Of a stretch of 64,000 bases of DNA, positions 45,276 through 53,841 are shown piece by piece. Numbering within the stretch: the stretch's first letter is position 1; each line of letters starts with the position of its first letter. Origin of the DNA: Bryocella elongata (GTDB taxonomy: Bacteria > Acidobacteriota > Terriglobia > Terriglobales > Acidobacteriaceae); contig NZ_FNVA01000005.1 of the NCBI RefSeq assembly GCF_900108185.1, forward strand, positions 427,849-491,848, given 5' to 3'. A model generated the notes under the pieces. That model had not been told where the DNA came from. It made no database searches and was given only the letters and a program-made list of their open reading frames with translations. The position numbers were made by a program, and so were the translations under genes.

Positions 45276-45319
45276 TCTTGGCTAGAAGCTAAGAGCCAGT
45301 GGCTGGAATTTAGCCTCTC
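45276..45319. repeat. heptad-word element, AGCTCTT family (rpsH-rplF spacer)
   Basis: Words GCTAGAA, GCTAAGA, GCCAGTG, GCTGGAA, TTTAGCC in phase. The 15-mer GCTAGAAGCTAAGAG is identical to part of the 7537-7568 hairpin, 38 kb away. Upstream in the same spacer are stems at 45135-45160 and 45176-45213 and an AGGGGC-TTCG-GCCCCT hairpin near 45218-45236. Confidence 0.75.
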
Positions 45320-45350
45320 TGCGACTCGCAAGCCACAAAAGGATTGACTT

Positions 45351-45890
45351 ATGTCACGTATTGGCAAGAAGCCCATCACGCTGCCGAAGGGTGTCAAGTA
45401 CACCGTCGGAACGAACGTAGTCGTGGTGGAAGGCCCCAAGGGGAAGACGCAGGCTCTGCTCCCCAACGGTGTTTCGCTGGTGGAGAAGGACGGCATCCTG
45501 ACCGTGGAGCGCGAGAGCGACAAGTTCGCGGCCGTTCACGGCCTGGCGCGCGCTCTGGTCTTCAACGCGGTTGAAGGTGTCACGAACGGCTGGAAGAAGG
45601 AACTCGACGTGGTCGGCATCGGTTACCGCGTGGAGATGAAGGGTAAGGATGTTGTCGTGTTCACGCTCGGCTACTCCCACCCCATCGAGTTCCCGCTGCC
45701 CACCGGCATCGAGGTCGCCATCGACCCCAAGCAGACGCACGTTACGGTCTCGGGCATCGACCGCCAGAAGGTTGGCCAGGTTGCCGCCGACATGCGCTCG
45801 CTGCGTAAGCCGGATCCGTACAAGAACAAGGGAGTTCGCTACTCCAACGAGAAGCTGAAGAAGAAGGTCGGAAAGACCGGCGCCAAGTAA
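45351..45890 (+). CDS. rplF: 50S ribosomal protein L6
   Basis: 179 residues, normal. L6 lies near the factor-binding site. Visible: [75 protein letters not shown] and the C-terminal [30 protein letters not shown] precedes the ATG. A ccagggc-family hairpin starts right after the stop. Confidence 0.97.
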   Translation: MSRIGKKPITLPKGVKYTVGTNVVVVEGPKGKTQALLPNGVSLVEKDGILTVERESDKFAAVHGLARALVFNAVEGVTNGWKKELDVVGIGYRVEMKGKDVVVFTLGYSHPIEFPLPTGIEVAIDPKQTHVTVSGIDRQKVGQVAADMRSLRKPDPYKNKGVRYSNEKLKKKVGKTGAK

Positions 45891-45898
45891 TAGGGCGT

Positions 45899-45962
45899 AG
45901 GATCCAGGGCCAAGGGTTCAGAAGGCAAAGCTTTCTGGACCCTGAGCCCTGGACCCTGGTCC
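45899..45962. repeat. heptad-word hairpin, CCAGGGC family (rplF-rplR spacer)
   Basis: Left words ATCCAGG, GCCAAGG, GTTCAGA; right words TTTCTGG, ACCCTGA, GCCCTGG, ACCCTGG. The 20-mer CCCTGAGCCCTGGACCCTGG matches the rpsJ-rplC spacer copy exactly. Confidence 0.88.
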
Positions 45963-46019
45963 CTTCAATCACCGAACGTCGTTGAAGGTCAGCGACGCTA
46001 TTAGGAAAGGAAACACATC

Positions 46020-46385
46020 ATGATTGCTCTGCCGCAACGCAATACGATTCGCCAGCGCGTCCACGCCCGCATCCGTTCCAAGATGACGGGTACTGCTGAG
46101 CGCCCGCGCCTCAACGTGTACCGTTCGCTGAACCACATCTACACCCAGCTGATCGACGACGCGACCGGCAAGACCATCGCGCAGGCTTCGACCGTCCAGA
46201 AGAAGGGCGAGGAGAAGAAGGCTGGCGGCAATGTCGAGGCTGCGAAGGCAGTGGGCAAGCTCATCGCTGAGCGCGCTCAGGCCGCTGGCGTCAAGAAGGT
46301 CGTGTTCGATCGTGGTGGCTACCTGTACCACGGTCGCATCAAGGCCCTGGCCGACGCCGCTCGTGAAGCTGGCCTGGAGTTCTAA
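46020..46385 (+). CDS. rplR: 50S ribosomal protein L18
   Basis: 121 residues, normal. L18 binds 5S rRNA with L5. Visible: [97 protein letters not shown] lies before the ATG. Followed by a gttgttg-family heptad hairpin. Confidence 0.97.
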   Translation: MIALPQRNTIRQRVHARIRSKMTGTAERPRLNVYRSLNHIYTQLIDDATGKTIAQASTVQKKGEEKKAGGNVEAAKAVGKLIAERAQAAGVKKVVFDRGGYLYHGRIKALADAAREAGLEF

Positions 46386-46391
46386 AGACCG

Positions 46392-46454
46392 ACGTTGGTT
46401 GTCAGATGTTAGTTGTTGGGATCCAACATAAAATACCCAACAACTAACAACGTA
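46392..46454. repeat. heptad-word hairpin, GTTGTTG family (rplR-rpsE spacer)
   Basis: Left words GTTGGTT, GTCAGAT, GTTAGTT, GTTGGGA; right words ACCCAAC, AACTAAC, AACGTAG. Pairing GTTAGTTGTTGGG with CCCAACAACTAAC is perfect over 13 bp. A TTTTC tract follows. Confidence 0.85.
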
Positions 46455-46553
46455 GTTTTCAAGAGGGCTCAAGCCCCGAATAACGCAGCCCAGCGAGGCT
46501 GCAGCTCCGGACCGGTGTGCCGGGGACAAATACAAAACAAGGAAGAGTGCCTC

Positions 46554-47060
46554 ATGGCAATCAAGAAGAGAATCGATGCGAATCGCTTGAACCTCAAGGA
46601 CGAGGTTGTCGCGATCAACCGTGTGACCAAGGTGGTCAAGGGCGGTAAAAACATGAGCTTCGCAGCGCTGGTCATCGTTGGTGACCCGGCTGAGGGCGTT
46701 GTGGGCTACGGCTCGGGCAAGGCGAAGGAAGTTCCGCAGGCGATCCGCAAGGGCATCGAAGCGGCGAAGAAGAACCTGATCAAGGTCAACCTGACCTCGT
46801 ACACGGTTCCTCATGACACCATCGGCCGCTTCGGTTCGGGCCAGGTCCTGCTCAAGCCGGCTCCGGAAGGTACCGGCGTGATCGCTGGTAAGACGGTCCG
46901 CGCTGTGATGACCGCTGCCGGTGTGCAGAACGTTCTGACCAAGTCGCTTGGTTCGGCGAACCCGCACAACGTGGTGAAGGCGACCTTCGTGGCGCTTTCG
47001 CAGCTGCGCGACAAGAACGAAGTGGCTGCACTCCGCGGCAAGGTAGCGGAAGAGCTCTAA
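46554..47060 (+). CDS. rpsE: 30S ribosomal protein S5
   Basis: 168 residues from the ATG at 46554, with AAGGAAGAG upstream; the longer open frame upstream covers the repeat spacer. S5 contributes to decoding accuracy. Visible: [68 protein letters not shown]-type [20 protein letters not shown] and [14 protein letters not shown]. Standard length. Confidence 0.96.
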   Translation: MAIKKRIDANRLNLKDEVVAINRVTKVVKGGKNMSFAALVIVGDPAEGVVGYGSGKAKEVPQAIRKGIEAAKKNLIKVNLTSYTVPHDTIGRFGSGQVLLKPAPEGTGVIAGKTVRAVMTAAGVQNVLTKSLGSANPHNVVKATFVALSQLRDKNEVAALRGKVAEEL

Positions 47061-47143
47061 GGACAAGGGATCGAGGCTGAAAGGCCTTGGTCCCGTCCGC
47101 AATACAAGTTCTGGACCCTGGGCTCTGAGCCCCGGATCCTGGG
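47061..47143. repeat. heptad-word element, CCAGGGC family (rpsE-rpmD spacer)
   Basis: The right arm keeps phase with words GTTCTGG, ACCCTGG, GCTCTGA, GCCCCGG, ATCCTGG. The left arm (ACAAGGG, ATCGAGG, CTGAAAG, GCCTTGG) is diverged, so pairing is imperfect. Confidence 0.75.
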
Positions 47144-47152
47144 AGAAGAAAC

Positions 47153-47338
47153 ATGGCAGCGACGAGCATGATCAAGATCCAGTATTTCCGTTCGCAGATC
47201 TGCACGCCGGTGAAGCACAAGCTTGTGGTTAAGGGCCTGGGCTTCACTCGGTTGAACCAGATCGTCGAGCGCGAGGACACACCGTCGATCCGCGGCATGG
47301 TGAAGAAGATCCCCCACCTGGTGCGCATCGTCGAGTAG
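47153..47338 (+). CDS. rpmD: 50S ribosomal protein L30
   Basis: 61 residues, normal for bacterial L30. Visible: MIKIQYFRSQICTPVKHKLV, KGLGFTRLNQIVEREDTPSI and RGMVKKIPHLVRIV. The ATG at 47153 has GGGAGAAGAAAC upstream; an internal ATG five codons later is an alternative start. A small stem (GTTCCCC/GGGGAAC near 47344-47363) follows the stop. Confidence 0.95.
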   Translation: MAATSMIKIQYFRSQICTPVKHKLVVKGLGFTRLNQIVEREDTPSIRGMVKKIPHLVRIVE

Positions 47339-47434
47339 TTTGCGTTCCCCGGGAACGGGGAACATATCGCAAAGCCCAGGCGGCTTTGCCCCAAATGCGA
47401 GTCGGGAGCGATCCCGGCGTGAGCGAGGATTCAC

Positions 47435-47899
47435 ATGGCAACAAATCTCAGCAACCTGAAGCGTCCCAAGGGCGCGAATAGCAACAAGAAGCGTGTCGGC
47501 CGCGGTATGGGTTCGGGCATGGGTAAGACCTCGACTCGCGGCCACAAGGGCCAGGGTTCGCGTTCGGGCTCCAGCCTGATGCGCGGCTTCGAGGGCGGCC
47601 AGATGCCGCTGCACCGTCGCCTGCCGAAGCGTGGCTTCACCAACATCTTCCGCGTGGAGTACTCCGTTCTGAGCCTCGACACGATTGCCGAGCTTGGCGA
47701 GACCGAGCTCACGCTTGAGAAGATTGTGGCTGCTGGCCTGCTCAAGAAGCGCAACGGCCTCGTCAAGGTTCTCGCCAACGGCGCGATCTCGACCGCGGTC
47801 ACCGTTCACGCCCACAAGTTCTCCAAGGCTGCGCAGGCAGCGATCGAGGCGGCCGGCGGGAAGGCCATCACGATCGGCTCCGAAGCTGCTGCTGCCTAA
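47435..47899 (+). CDS. rplO: 50S ribosomal protein L15
   Basis: 154 residues, normal. Visible: NLSNLKRPKGANSNKKRVGR, GMGSGMGKTSTRGHKGQGSR, GFEGGQMPLHRRLPKRGFTN and the C-terminal HAHKFSKAAQAAIEAAGGKA. GAGCGAGGATTCAC precedes the ATG. The last gene of the ribosomal run before a strong intrinsic terminator. Confidence 0.97.
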   Translation: MATNLSNLKRPKGANSNKKRVGRGMGSGMGKTSTRGHKGQGSRSGSSLMRGFEGGQMPLHRRLPKRGFTNIFRVEYSVLSLDTIAELGETELTLEKIVAAGLLKKRNGLVKVLANGAISTAVTVHAHKFSKAAQAAIEAAGGKAITIGSEAAAA

Positions 47900-47906
47900 G
47901 CAATCC

Positions 47907-47935
47907 GGCCGGAGCCTGAGGGCTCCGGCCATTTT
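47907..47935 (+). terminator. strong intrinsic terminator between rplO and secY
   Basis: 10-bp GC-rich stem GGCCGGAGCC, 4-nt loop, complement at 47921-47930, then ATTTTT. A textbook rho-independent terminator 8 nt after the rplO stop. It separates the ribosomal proteins from secY-adk-map. Confidence 0.9.
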
Positions 47936-48006
47936 TGCATCTACGGCCTGATGCGGAGTGCACGCGACTGAATCGTCGTGATCTCTCCGGACAGGCCCAA
48001 AACGCG

Positions 48007-48012
48007 TACAAT
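48007..48012 (+). promoter_or_regulatory. candidate -10 box for secY-adk-map
   Basis: TACAAT at 48007-48012, 36 nt before the secY ATG, just after the terminator. I see no good -35 at 16-18 bp (TCTCCG at 17 bp), so this is weak support for a separate promoter. Confidence 0.4.
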
Positions 48013-48047
48013 CGAAGCCATACCCGCTCTGAAGGCCAGATTCATCG

Positions 48048-49457
48048 ATGCTCGAGAGACTCAGCAACATCTTCCGAATTAAAGACCTGCGGACCCGCAT
48101 CTTCTTCACGCTGGGACTGCTGGCCGTCTACCGCCTTGGGGCTCATATCCCCACGCCTGGGATCGACGCGAACAAGCTTGCGGACTTCTTCAACTCGAAC
48201 GCCGGCTCCACGCTGGGCCTGTTCGATCTGTTCAACGGCGGTAACCTCCGCCGGTTGACGGTCTTCGCGCTGGGCATCATGCCGTACATCACGGCATCGA
48301 TCATCTTTCAGCTGCTGACCGTCATCTATGAGCCGCTGGCGAAGCTGCAGAAGGAAGGCGAGCTGGGTCGTCGCAAGATCACTCAGTGGACGCGCTACGT
48401 CACGGTGCTCCTCGCAGTGGTGCAGAGCCTCTTCATCGGTATCTCGCTCACGTCAACCTCGGCTGGCGGTATGGTGACGTTGCCGAAGGGCGAGTTCCTC
48501 CCGCTGTGCGTGATCACGTTGACCGCCGGCACCGCATTCATCATGTGGCTGGGTGAGCAGATCACCGAGCGTGGCATTGGCAATGGCATGTCGCTGCTGA
48601 TCTTCACCGGTATCGTGGTGGGTCTGCCCCGCGCGATCGGCGATCTGTACGACAAGGCCCGCACCAACACCTGGGGCGCGCTGACCCCCCTGGCGATCGT
48701 CGCACTGCTCGCCATGATGGTGGGCGTGGTTGCGTTCATCGTGTACGTTGAGCGCTCGGAGCGCCGCATCCCGACGCAAAGCGCGAAGCGCATGGTGGGC
48801 CGTACCCTCTCGCAGGGTTCGTCCTCCTTCCTTCCGCTTAAGGTGAACTCCGGCGGCGTCATGCCGGTCATCTTTGCTGCATCGATCCTGTCGGCTCCGC
48901 TGTTGCTGCAGAACGTGAGCCTCTTCGGTTCCGGTCCGCTGCGCGACAACAAGTGGCTTGGTCCGGTCTTCCGCAATCTGGCGCCCGCTGAGCCCTGGTA
49001 CGTGATCCTGTACATCGCCGCGATCATCTTCTTCGCGTACTTTTACATCTCGATCATCTTCCGGCCGGACGACATCGCAGACAACATGCGCAAGTACGGC
49101 AGCTTCATTCCCGGCATACGCCCCGGCAAGCGCACGTCGGACTTCATCAACGATGTCCTCACGCGCATCACGCTGGTTGGCGCCATCTATCTGTGCCTGA
49201 TCTCGATCATTCCGATGTTCCTGATCTCAGGCATTCACTTCAACCATCTTTGGCTGGTGGGCAGCTTCTTCGATCAGCTTCCGCCCTGGATGACGAACGG
49301 TCTCGGCCTCAACTTCTACTTCGGTGGCACGTCGCTGCTGATCGTCGTGGGTGTGGCGATGGACACGGTGCAGCAGATCGAGGCGCAGCTGATTATGCGT
49401 CACTACGATGGCTTCACGCCGAAGTCCGGACGCATTCGCGGCCGCCGTAGCTGGTAA
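48048..49457 (+). CDS. secY: preprotein translocase subunit SecY
   Basis: 469 residues; E. coli SecY is 443. The channel of the general secretory pathway in the inner membrane, ten TM helices. Visible: FRIKDLRTRIFFTLGLLAVY, RLGAHIPTPGIDANKLADFF, LGIMPYITASIIFQLLTVIY, LLIFTGIVVGLPRAIGDLY, and the C-terminal GRIRGRRSW. It has its own terminator upstream and a -10-like box, so it is probably not read from the spc promoter alone. adk and map follow on the same strand. Confidence 0.96.
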   Translation: MLERLSNIFRIKDLRTRIFFTLGLLAVYRLGAHIPTPGIDANKLADFFNSNAGSTLGLFDLFNGGNLRRLTVFALGIMPYITASIIFQLLTVIYEPLAKLQKEGELGRRKITQWTRYVTVLLAVVQSLFIGISLTSTSAGGMVTLPKGEFLPLCVITLTAGTAFIMWLGEQITERGIGNGMSLLIFTGIVVGLPRAIGDLYDKARTNTWGALTPLAIVALLAMMVGVVAFIVYVERSERRIPTQSAKRMVGRTLSQGSSSFLPLKVNSGGVMPVIFAASILSAPLLLQNVSLFGSGPLRDNKWLGPVFRNLAPAEPWYVILYIAAIIFFAYFYISIIFRPDDIADNMRKYGSFIPGIRPGKRTSDFINDVLTRITLVGAIYLCLISIIPMFLISGIHFNHLWLVGSFFDQLPPWMTNGLGLNFYFGGTSLLIVVGVAMDTVQQIEAQLIMRHYDGFTPKSGRIRGRRSW

Positions 49458-49463
49458 CGAAAC

Positions 49464-49542
49464 AACGGTCCAGGGCTACGGGCTTGGCGTTCAGAGGATG
49501 TTCTGTCTGGACACTTACCCCGTAGCTCTGGCCTACTTTTTT
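49464..49542. repeat. heptad-word hairpin, CCAGGGC-like, with T-run (secY-adk spacer)
   Basis: Left words GGTCCAG, GGCTACG, GGCTTGG, CGTTCAG; right words TCTGGAC, ACTTACC, CCGTAGC, TCTGGCC. The hairpin is followed directly by a run of seven Ts (49536-49542), so it is terminator-like, yet adk starts 17 nt later. Confidence 0.75.
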
Positions 49543-49558
49543 TAGCAGGTTTCAGAGA

Positions 49559-50263
49559 TTGTCTGATACGTTGACCAATTCGAACGAGTTTCTGCCCGGC
49601 CCTGTGCTGCTGCTGGGCGCGCCGGGAGTAGGGAAGGGCACACAAGCCAAGCGACTGATGGAGCGCTTTGGCATTCCGCAGATTTCGACGGGTGACCTGC
49701 TCCGCCAGAACCGGAAGGACCGCACGCCCCTGGGGATCTTTGCCGACGAGCTGATCGACCGCGGCGAACTGGTTCCGGACGACCTCGTGAACCAGATGGT
49801 GGCAGAGCGCTTCAAGCAGCCGGATACGGCTCGCGGCTACATCCTCGACGGGTTTCCCCGCACGCTGGGACAAGCTGAGTGGCTCGATGGCGTGCTCGCC
49901 ACATCGCTGCTGCCGGTTGTTGCCATCAACATCGTGGTCCCGGAGAAGGTGCTGCTGGAACGCATCACCGGTCGCCTGATCTGCCCGGTCTGTGGCACGA
50001 TCTACAACATCTATTCGAACCCCCCGAAGAATGATCGTGTGTGTGATCATGAGGGCGCGAAGCTCGAGCAGCGTGCCGACGACAGCGAGGCTGTCTTCTA
50101 CGACCGCATGAAGGCCTTTGAGGCCAAGACCGCTGCCGTGATCGAGTACTACCGCCATCACGGTGGACGCTTCTCCGAGGTTGATGGCGATCGCAACGTC
50201 GACGTTGTGACAGAAGGAATTCTTGCTGCGCTCTTAGCGATGCGGCAGCAGACAGTGAGCTAG
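49559..50263 (+). CDS. adk: adenylate kinase
   Basis: 234 residues starting at a TTG (49559), with only a weak AGG about 12 nt upstream. Interconverts ATP + AMP with 2 ADP. Motifs: LLLGAPGVGKGTQAKRLMER (P-loop), ISTGDLLRQNRKD, GYILDGFPRTLGQAEWLD. The LID domain has CPVCGTIYNIYSNPPKND followed by VCDHEG, i.e. three cysteines plus a possible His/Asp fourth zinc ligand, so it is the long zinc-type enzyme. An N-terminal extension of about 13 residues precedes the P-loop strand. Confidence 0.95.
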   Translation: MSDTLTNSNEFLPGPVLLLGAPGVGKGTQAKRLMERFGIPQISTGDLLRQNRKDRTPLGIFADELIDRGELVPDDLVNQMVAERFKQPDTARGYILDGFPRTLGQAEWLDGVLATSLLPVVAINIVVPEKVLLERITGRLICPVCGTIYNIYSNPPKNDRVCDHEGAKLEQRADDSEAVFYDRMKAFEAKTAAVIEYYRHHGGRFSEVDGDRNVDVVTEGILAALLAMRQQTVS

Positions 50264-50265
50264 AA

Positions 50266-50351
50266 AGGCAAGATTCGAGATGCAAGCTGCGAACGGAGCG
50301 CCGCGACCGCGGAGGGCTCGGTTCGCATCCCGGCTCTCGCATCTCGTATCT
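50266..50351. repeat. heptad-word hairpin, GCAAGAT/CGAGATG type (adk-map spacer)
   Basis: Left words GCAAGAT, TCGAGAT, GCAAGCT, GCGAACG; right words GGTTCGC, ATCCCGG, CTCTCGC, ATCTCGT. The arms pair around a GC-rich centre. No second copy of this word family in the window. Confidence 0.75.
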
Positions 50352-50358
50352 AAGTGTT

Positions 50359-51108
50359 ATGGCAATCATCATCAAGACCGCAGCCGAGATTCAGAAGATG
50401 CGCAAGTCGGGCATCGTGCTGCGCCAGGTTCATGAAGCCGTGAAGGCAGTCGTGCGCGTTGGCGCAACGACGATGGATCTTGAGCGCGCGGCAATTGCGA
50501 AGATGGAAGAGCTTGGCGCGAAGTCCGCATTCAAGGGCTATCACGGCTATCCGGCGGTGTTGTGTACATCGGTGAACAGTGAAGTCGTCCACGGCATGCC
50601 CAGCGATCAAGGCGTGCTGAAAGAGGGAGACATCGTCTCGGTTGATTCCGGCGTGATCGTCGATGGCTACTACTCCGACGCTGCTGTGACCCATCGCGTC
50701 GGCAAGGTGAGCGACGCTGTCGACAAGCTGCTGAAGGTCACCGAGGCTTCCCTCTACGCGGCGATTGAAAGAGCCGTCCCGGGTGGCCGGCTCTTCGACA
50801 TCTCGCACGCTGTACAGAGCATGTGCGAGGCCGAGGGCTACGGTGTCGTTCGCGAGTTCGTGGGGCATGGCATCGGCAAGAACATGCATGAGGATCCGCA
50901 GCTTCCCAACTACGGCAGCCCCGGCAAGGGCCCGCGGCTGAAGGCCGGCATGGTTCTTGCGATTGAGCCCATGATCAACCTCGGCGGCCCCGAAGTGAAG
51001 GTGCTCGAGGATGGCTGGACGGCCGTCACCATCGACGGCAGCTTCAGCGCCCACTACGAGCACACGGTAGCCATCACCAAGGATGGACCGTTGATCCTGA
51101 CGAACTAG
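50359..51108 (+). CDS. map: type I methionine aminopeptidase
   Basis: 249 residues, normal. Removes N-terminal Met from new proteins using two metal ions. Visible: IIKTAAEIQKMRKSGIVLRQ, GYHGYPAVLCTSVNSEVVHG (first His), VSVDSGVIVDGYYSDAAVTH (the two aspartates), GVVREFVGHGIGKNMHEDPQ and GMVLAIEPMINLGG (Glu). The ATG follows the heptad hairpin directly with no clear Shine-Dalgarno. In many genomes infA and the alpha operon come next; here a terminator and an unrelated gene follow. Confidence 0.96.
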   Translation: MAIIIKTAAEIQKMRKSGIVLRQVHEAVKAVVRVGATTMDLERAAIAKMEELGAKSAFKGYHGYPAVLCTSVNSEVVHGMPSDQGVLKEGDIVSVDSGVIVDGYYSDAAVTHRVGKVSDAVDKLLKVTEASLYAAIERAVPGGRLFDISHAVQSMCEAEGYGVVREFVGHGIGKNMHEDPQLPNYGSPGKGPRLKAGMVLAIEPMINLGGPEVKVLEDGWTAVTIDGSFSAHYEHTVAITKDGPLILTN

Positions 51109-51130
51109 GCGTATCGAGATTCTGCAACAA

Positions 51131-51163
51131 GAGAGAGGGCGTCCATCGCGGACGCCCTTTCTC
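51131..51163. terminator. bidirectional terminator after map
   Basis: 14-bp near-perfect stem GAGAGAGGGCGTCC (one G-T pair), 5-nt loop, complement ending in TTTCTC. Between map and the convergent aldo/keto reductase gene. Confidence 0.85.
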
Positions 51164-51180
51164 GTTGCATCACGTTCAGG

Positions 51181-52146
51181 CTACGGGTGCTCCGCGAGGA
51201 ACTTGCCAATCTCGCTGAACTCGTCCTCGCTGAGGCGGAAGGTCGCTGCGGGCAGGATCTCCTCCACCTGCGCCGCACTGCGTCCGCCCACGATGGCGGA
51301 GGTAATCGCTGGGTTGTGCAGCGTCCACGCGATAGCAACGACGCCAGCCACGACACCGTGGCGCGCGCCGATCTCCTTCAGCAGATCCGCCAGCGCGAGG
51401 TTCCGCGTCAGCACGGGCTCCTGGTACGACTTCGAGTTGCGACGGAAGTCGTTTGCCGGGAAGCTGGCGACGCGCTCCTTCGTCATCTTGCCGGTCAGCA
51501 GGCCGGAGTGCATGGGAGCGTAGTTGATGACTCCGATGCCGTGCTCCTTGCAGAAGGGCAGGTTCTCGGCCTCATAGGTGCGGTTGATCATCGAGTACGG
51601 CGGCTGCTGCGAGGTGACCGGAGCGATCTCCATCGCTCGCTCCAACTGCGCGATGGAGAAGTTCGATGCTCCGATCCAGCGCACTTTGCCTTCCTTCTGC
51701 AGCTCGGCCATGGTGTGCCAGCCCTCTTCCAGCTCCTCGTCCGGCACCGGCCAGTGCACCTGGTAGAGGTCAATCGCTTCGAGTTTGAGGCGGCGGAGGC
51801 TGTCCTCACACTCCTGGCGGATCTTCTTCAACGTTTGGACGATCTTGCGGTCCTCGCCCCAGGTCATCGCGCACTTGGTGAAGACGTAGGGCTTGCTGCT
51901 GACGCCTTCGAGCGCTCGCGCCACCACCTCTTCCGAGTGGCCGAGGCCATACACCGCGGCGGTGTCGATCCAGTTGATGCCAGCGTCGATCGCGCGGCGT
52001 ATCGCCGCGACGGAGTCGTCGTCATCCTGCGGCCCCCAGCCGTACTGCCAGTCACCGCCGCCGATTGCCCATGCACCGAAGCCGATGGATGTCAGTTGCA
52101 TATCCGAGTTGCCAAGCTGATGAGTGGTTCCGAGTGTCGTGCTCAT
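51181..52146 (-). CDS. aldo/keto reductase
   Basis: 321 residues from the ATG at 52146 (a GTG at 52161 is possible). NADPH-dependent carbonyl reductase of the AKR superfamily. The tetrad is visible: INWIDTAAVYGLGHSEEVVA (Asp, Tyr), FTKCAMTWGEDRKI (Lys) and LYQVHWPVPDEELEEGWHT (His). Also RWIGASNFSIAQLERAMEI and SAIVGGRSAAQVEEIL, the C-terminal cofactor region. The substrate is not predictable. Convergent with map; the MFS gene lies 93 nt upstream on the same strand. Confidence 0.92.
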   Translation of the reverse strand: MSTTLGTTHQLGNSDMQLTSIGFGAWAIGGGDWQYGWGPQDDDDSVAAIRRAIDAGINWIDTAAVYGLGHSEEVVARALEGVSSKPYVFTKCAMTWGEDRKIVQTLKKIRQECEDSLRRLKLEAIDLYQVHWPVPDEELEEGWHTMAELQKEGKVRWIGASNFSIAQLERAMEIAPVTSQQPPYSMINRTYEAENLPFCKEHGIGVINYAPMHSGLLTGKMTKERVASFPANDFRRNSKSYQEPVLTRNLALADLLKEIGARHGVVAGVVAIAWTLHNPAITSAIVGGRSAAQVEEILPAATFRLSEDEFSEIGKFLAEHP

Positions 52147-52186
52147 GTCTCTAGGATGCACCAGCTTCTTGCCGTGACAACAGGAA

Positions 52187-52210
52187 ACGCGGCACCCGAA
52201 GGCGCCGCGT
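52187..52210 (-). terminator. hairpin downstream of MFS transporter gene
   Basis: ACGCGGC (52187-52193) pairs with GCCGCGT (52204-52210). It lies between the MFS stop and the aldo/keto reductase start, both minus strand; a short T-stretch follows on the minus strand. Confidence 0.5.
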
Positions 52211-52239
52211 GTGACTGTATCGATGAACCGCGATCGGTC

Positions 52240-53841
52240 TTAATGTGCCGCCAGCTGCTCGGGGTCGGGCTTGGCAGCCTTCCCAGCCTTTGGGGGCAGG
52301 CGCATGATCCACACCAGCGGTGAGAGGATGAACACCGTCAGCGCCAGGATGAAAAACGCACTCCGGTAGGCCAGCATTCCGGCTTGTCGCTGCAGTTCGC
52401 CGTAGATCTGCGCGAGCGCCAGCCCGCGAGCTGCATTGAACGAGGTATGCGTGGCTGCTGCGAATTCGGAGATGCGATTGGTGACCGCGTAGGAGCCCGG
52501 GGAGAGATTCGCAACCAGCGCGGTCTGGTGCACCTGCTGCGAACGCGCCAGAAACGTGGTCAGCAGAGCCGTTCCGGCCGAACCACCCATGTTGCGCGCG
52601 AAGTTGGAGAGCGCCGAGATCTGGTTGGACTTCTCGCGCGGCACGCCCACGTAGTTCAGCGTGCTGATGGGAATGAAGATGAACGGCAGCCCGACCACCT
52701 GGAGCATGCGCCACAGCGTCGCTGTCCCGTAGCTGGTGTAGAGGTCAAGGTGCGTGAGGTTGTAGAGTCCTGCGGCCACGGCGATGTACCCAAGCATTAC
52801 GGTGAGCCGTGGATCGCCGATCTTGCCCAGCGTTCGGCCAGCGACGGCCATCATCACCATCATGACGAACCCGGCTGGCGAGAGCACCATGCCGGCACGT
52901 TCCGCCGTGTACCCCAGCAGTGTCTGAAGGTACTGCGGCAACAGCACCGTGGAGCCGAACAGCACCATACCCAGCACCAGCTGCAGAAAGACCGCCGTAC
53001 CGAAGTTCCGGTTCTTGAGCAGCTTCAGATCCACGATGGGGTCGGGATGTTGCCACTCCCAGAAGACGAAGCACACCAGCGTGACGACCGCGACGGTCAG
53101 CGTAGTGCGAATCTCCACCGAACCGAACCAGTCCTTCTCCTGGCCCTTGTCGAGCGTGAACTCCAGCAGGCCGACGCCCAGCGCAACCAGTCCGAGACCC
53201 GTGAAGTCCACCTTGTCCCGGCGCTTGGTCCGGGCGAGCACCTCTGGTGGATCCTCGACCATGCGGTTCGAGAGATAGAGCGAGAGCAGGCCGAACGGCA
53301 GGTTGATGAAGAAGATCCAGTGCCAGTTGTAGTTGTCGGTGATCCAGCCGCCCAGTGTCGGGCCGATGGCCGGCGCCACGACGACAGCCATGCCGTAGAG
53401 TGCGAAGGCCTGGCCTCGTTTCTCGATAGGGAAGGTGTCGGCGAGAATGGCCTGCTCGCTGGGCGCAAGTCCGCCGCCGCCAAGTCCCTGCAGCACACGG
53501 GCAATAATCAACGTGCCGAGCGTGGGAGCCATGCCGCAAAGCACGGAACACACCGTGAACATCACCACGCAGCTCATGTAAAACCGCTTGCGCCCGATGC
53601 GGTTGGAGAGCCAGCCCGAGATCGGCAGGATCACCGCCGAACTGACCAGATAGCTGGTCAGCACCCATGTGGCTTCCTCTTGGGACGCACCGACCGAACC
53701 CGCAATATGTGGCAATGCGACATTGGCGATGGAGGTATCGAGGACCTCCATGAAGGTCGCGATGGTGACCGTGAGAGCGATAAGCCAGGGATTATGCTTT
53801 GGCTTCCACGGCGCCTGGAACGGGATTGCGGCTGCGGCCAT
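52240..53841 (-). CDS. MFS DHA2 family multidrug efflux transporter (EmrB/QacA-like)
   Basis: 533 residues from the ATG at 53841, which lies in the divergent operator; further upstream the frame would run into the marR gene. Fourteen-TM drug:H+ antiporter. Visible: LDTSIANVALPHIAGSVGAS, EEATWVLTSYLVSSAVILPI, SGWLSNRIGRKRFY (motif A), GLGGGGLAPSEQAILADTF, and motif C-like GMAVVVAPAIGPTLGGWITD. Divergent from a MarR regulator with a 35-nt shared intergenic segment, so it is the likely target of that regulator. No adjacent EmrA-type partner. Confidence 0.93.
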   Translation of the reverse strand: MAAAAIPFQAPWKPKHNPWLIALTVTIATFMEVLDTSIANVALPHIAGSVGASQEEATWVLTSYLVSSAVILPISGWLSNRIGRKRFYMSCVVMFTVCSVLCGMAPTLGTLIIARVLQGLGGGGLAPSEQAILADTFPIEKRGQAFALYGMAVVVAPAIGPTLGGWITDNYNWHWIFFINLPFGLLSLYLSNRMVEDPPEVLARTKRRDKVDFTGLGLVALGVGLLEFTLDKGQEKDWFGSVEIRTTLTVAVVTLVCFVFWEWQHPDPIVDLKLLKNRNFGTAVFLQLVLGMVLFGSTVLLPQYLQTLLGYTAERAGMVLSPAGFVMMVMMAVAGRTLGKIGDPRLTVMLGYIAVAAGLYNLTHLDLYTSYGTATLWRMLQVVGLPFIFIPISTLNYVGVPREKSNQISALSNFARNMGGSAGTALLTTFLARSQQVHQTALVANLSPGSYAVTNRISEFAAATHTSFNAARGLALAQIYGELQRQAGMLAYRSAFFILALTVFILSPLVWIMRLPPKAGKAAKPDPEQLAAH

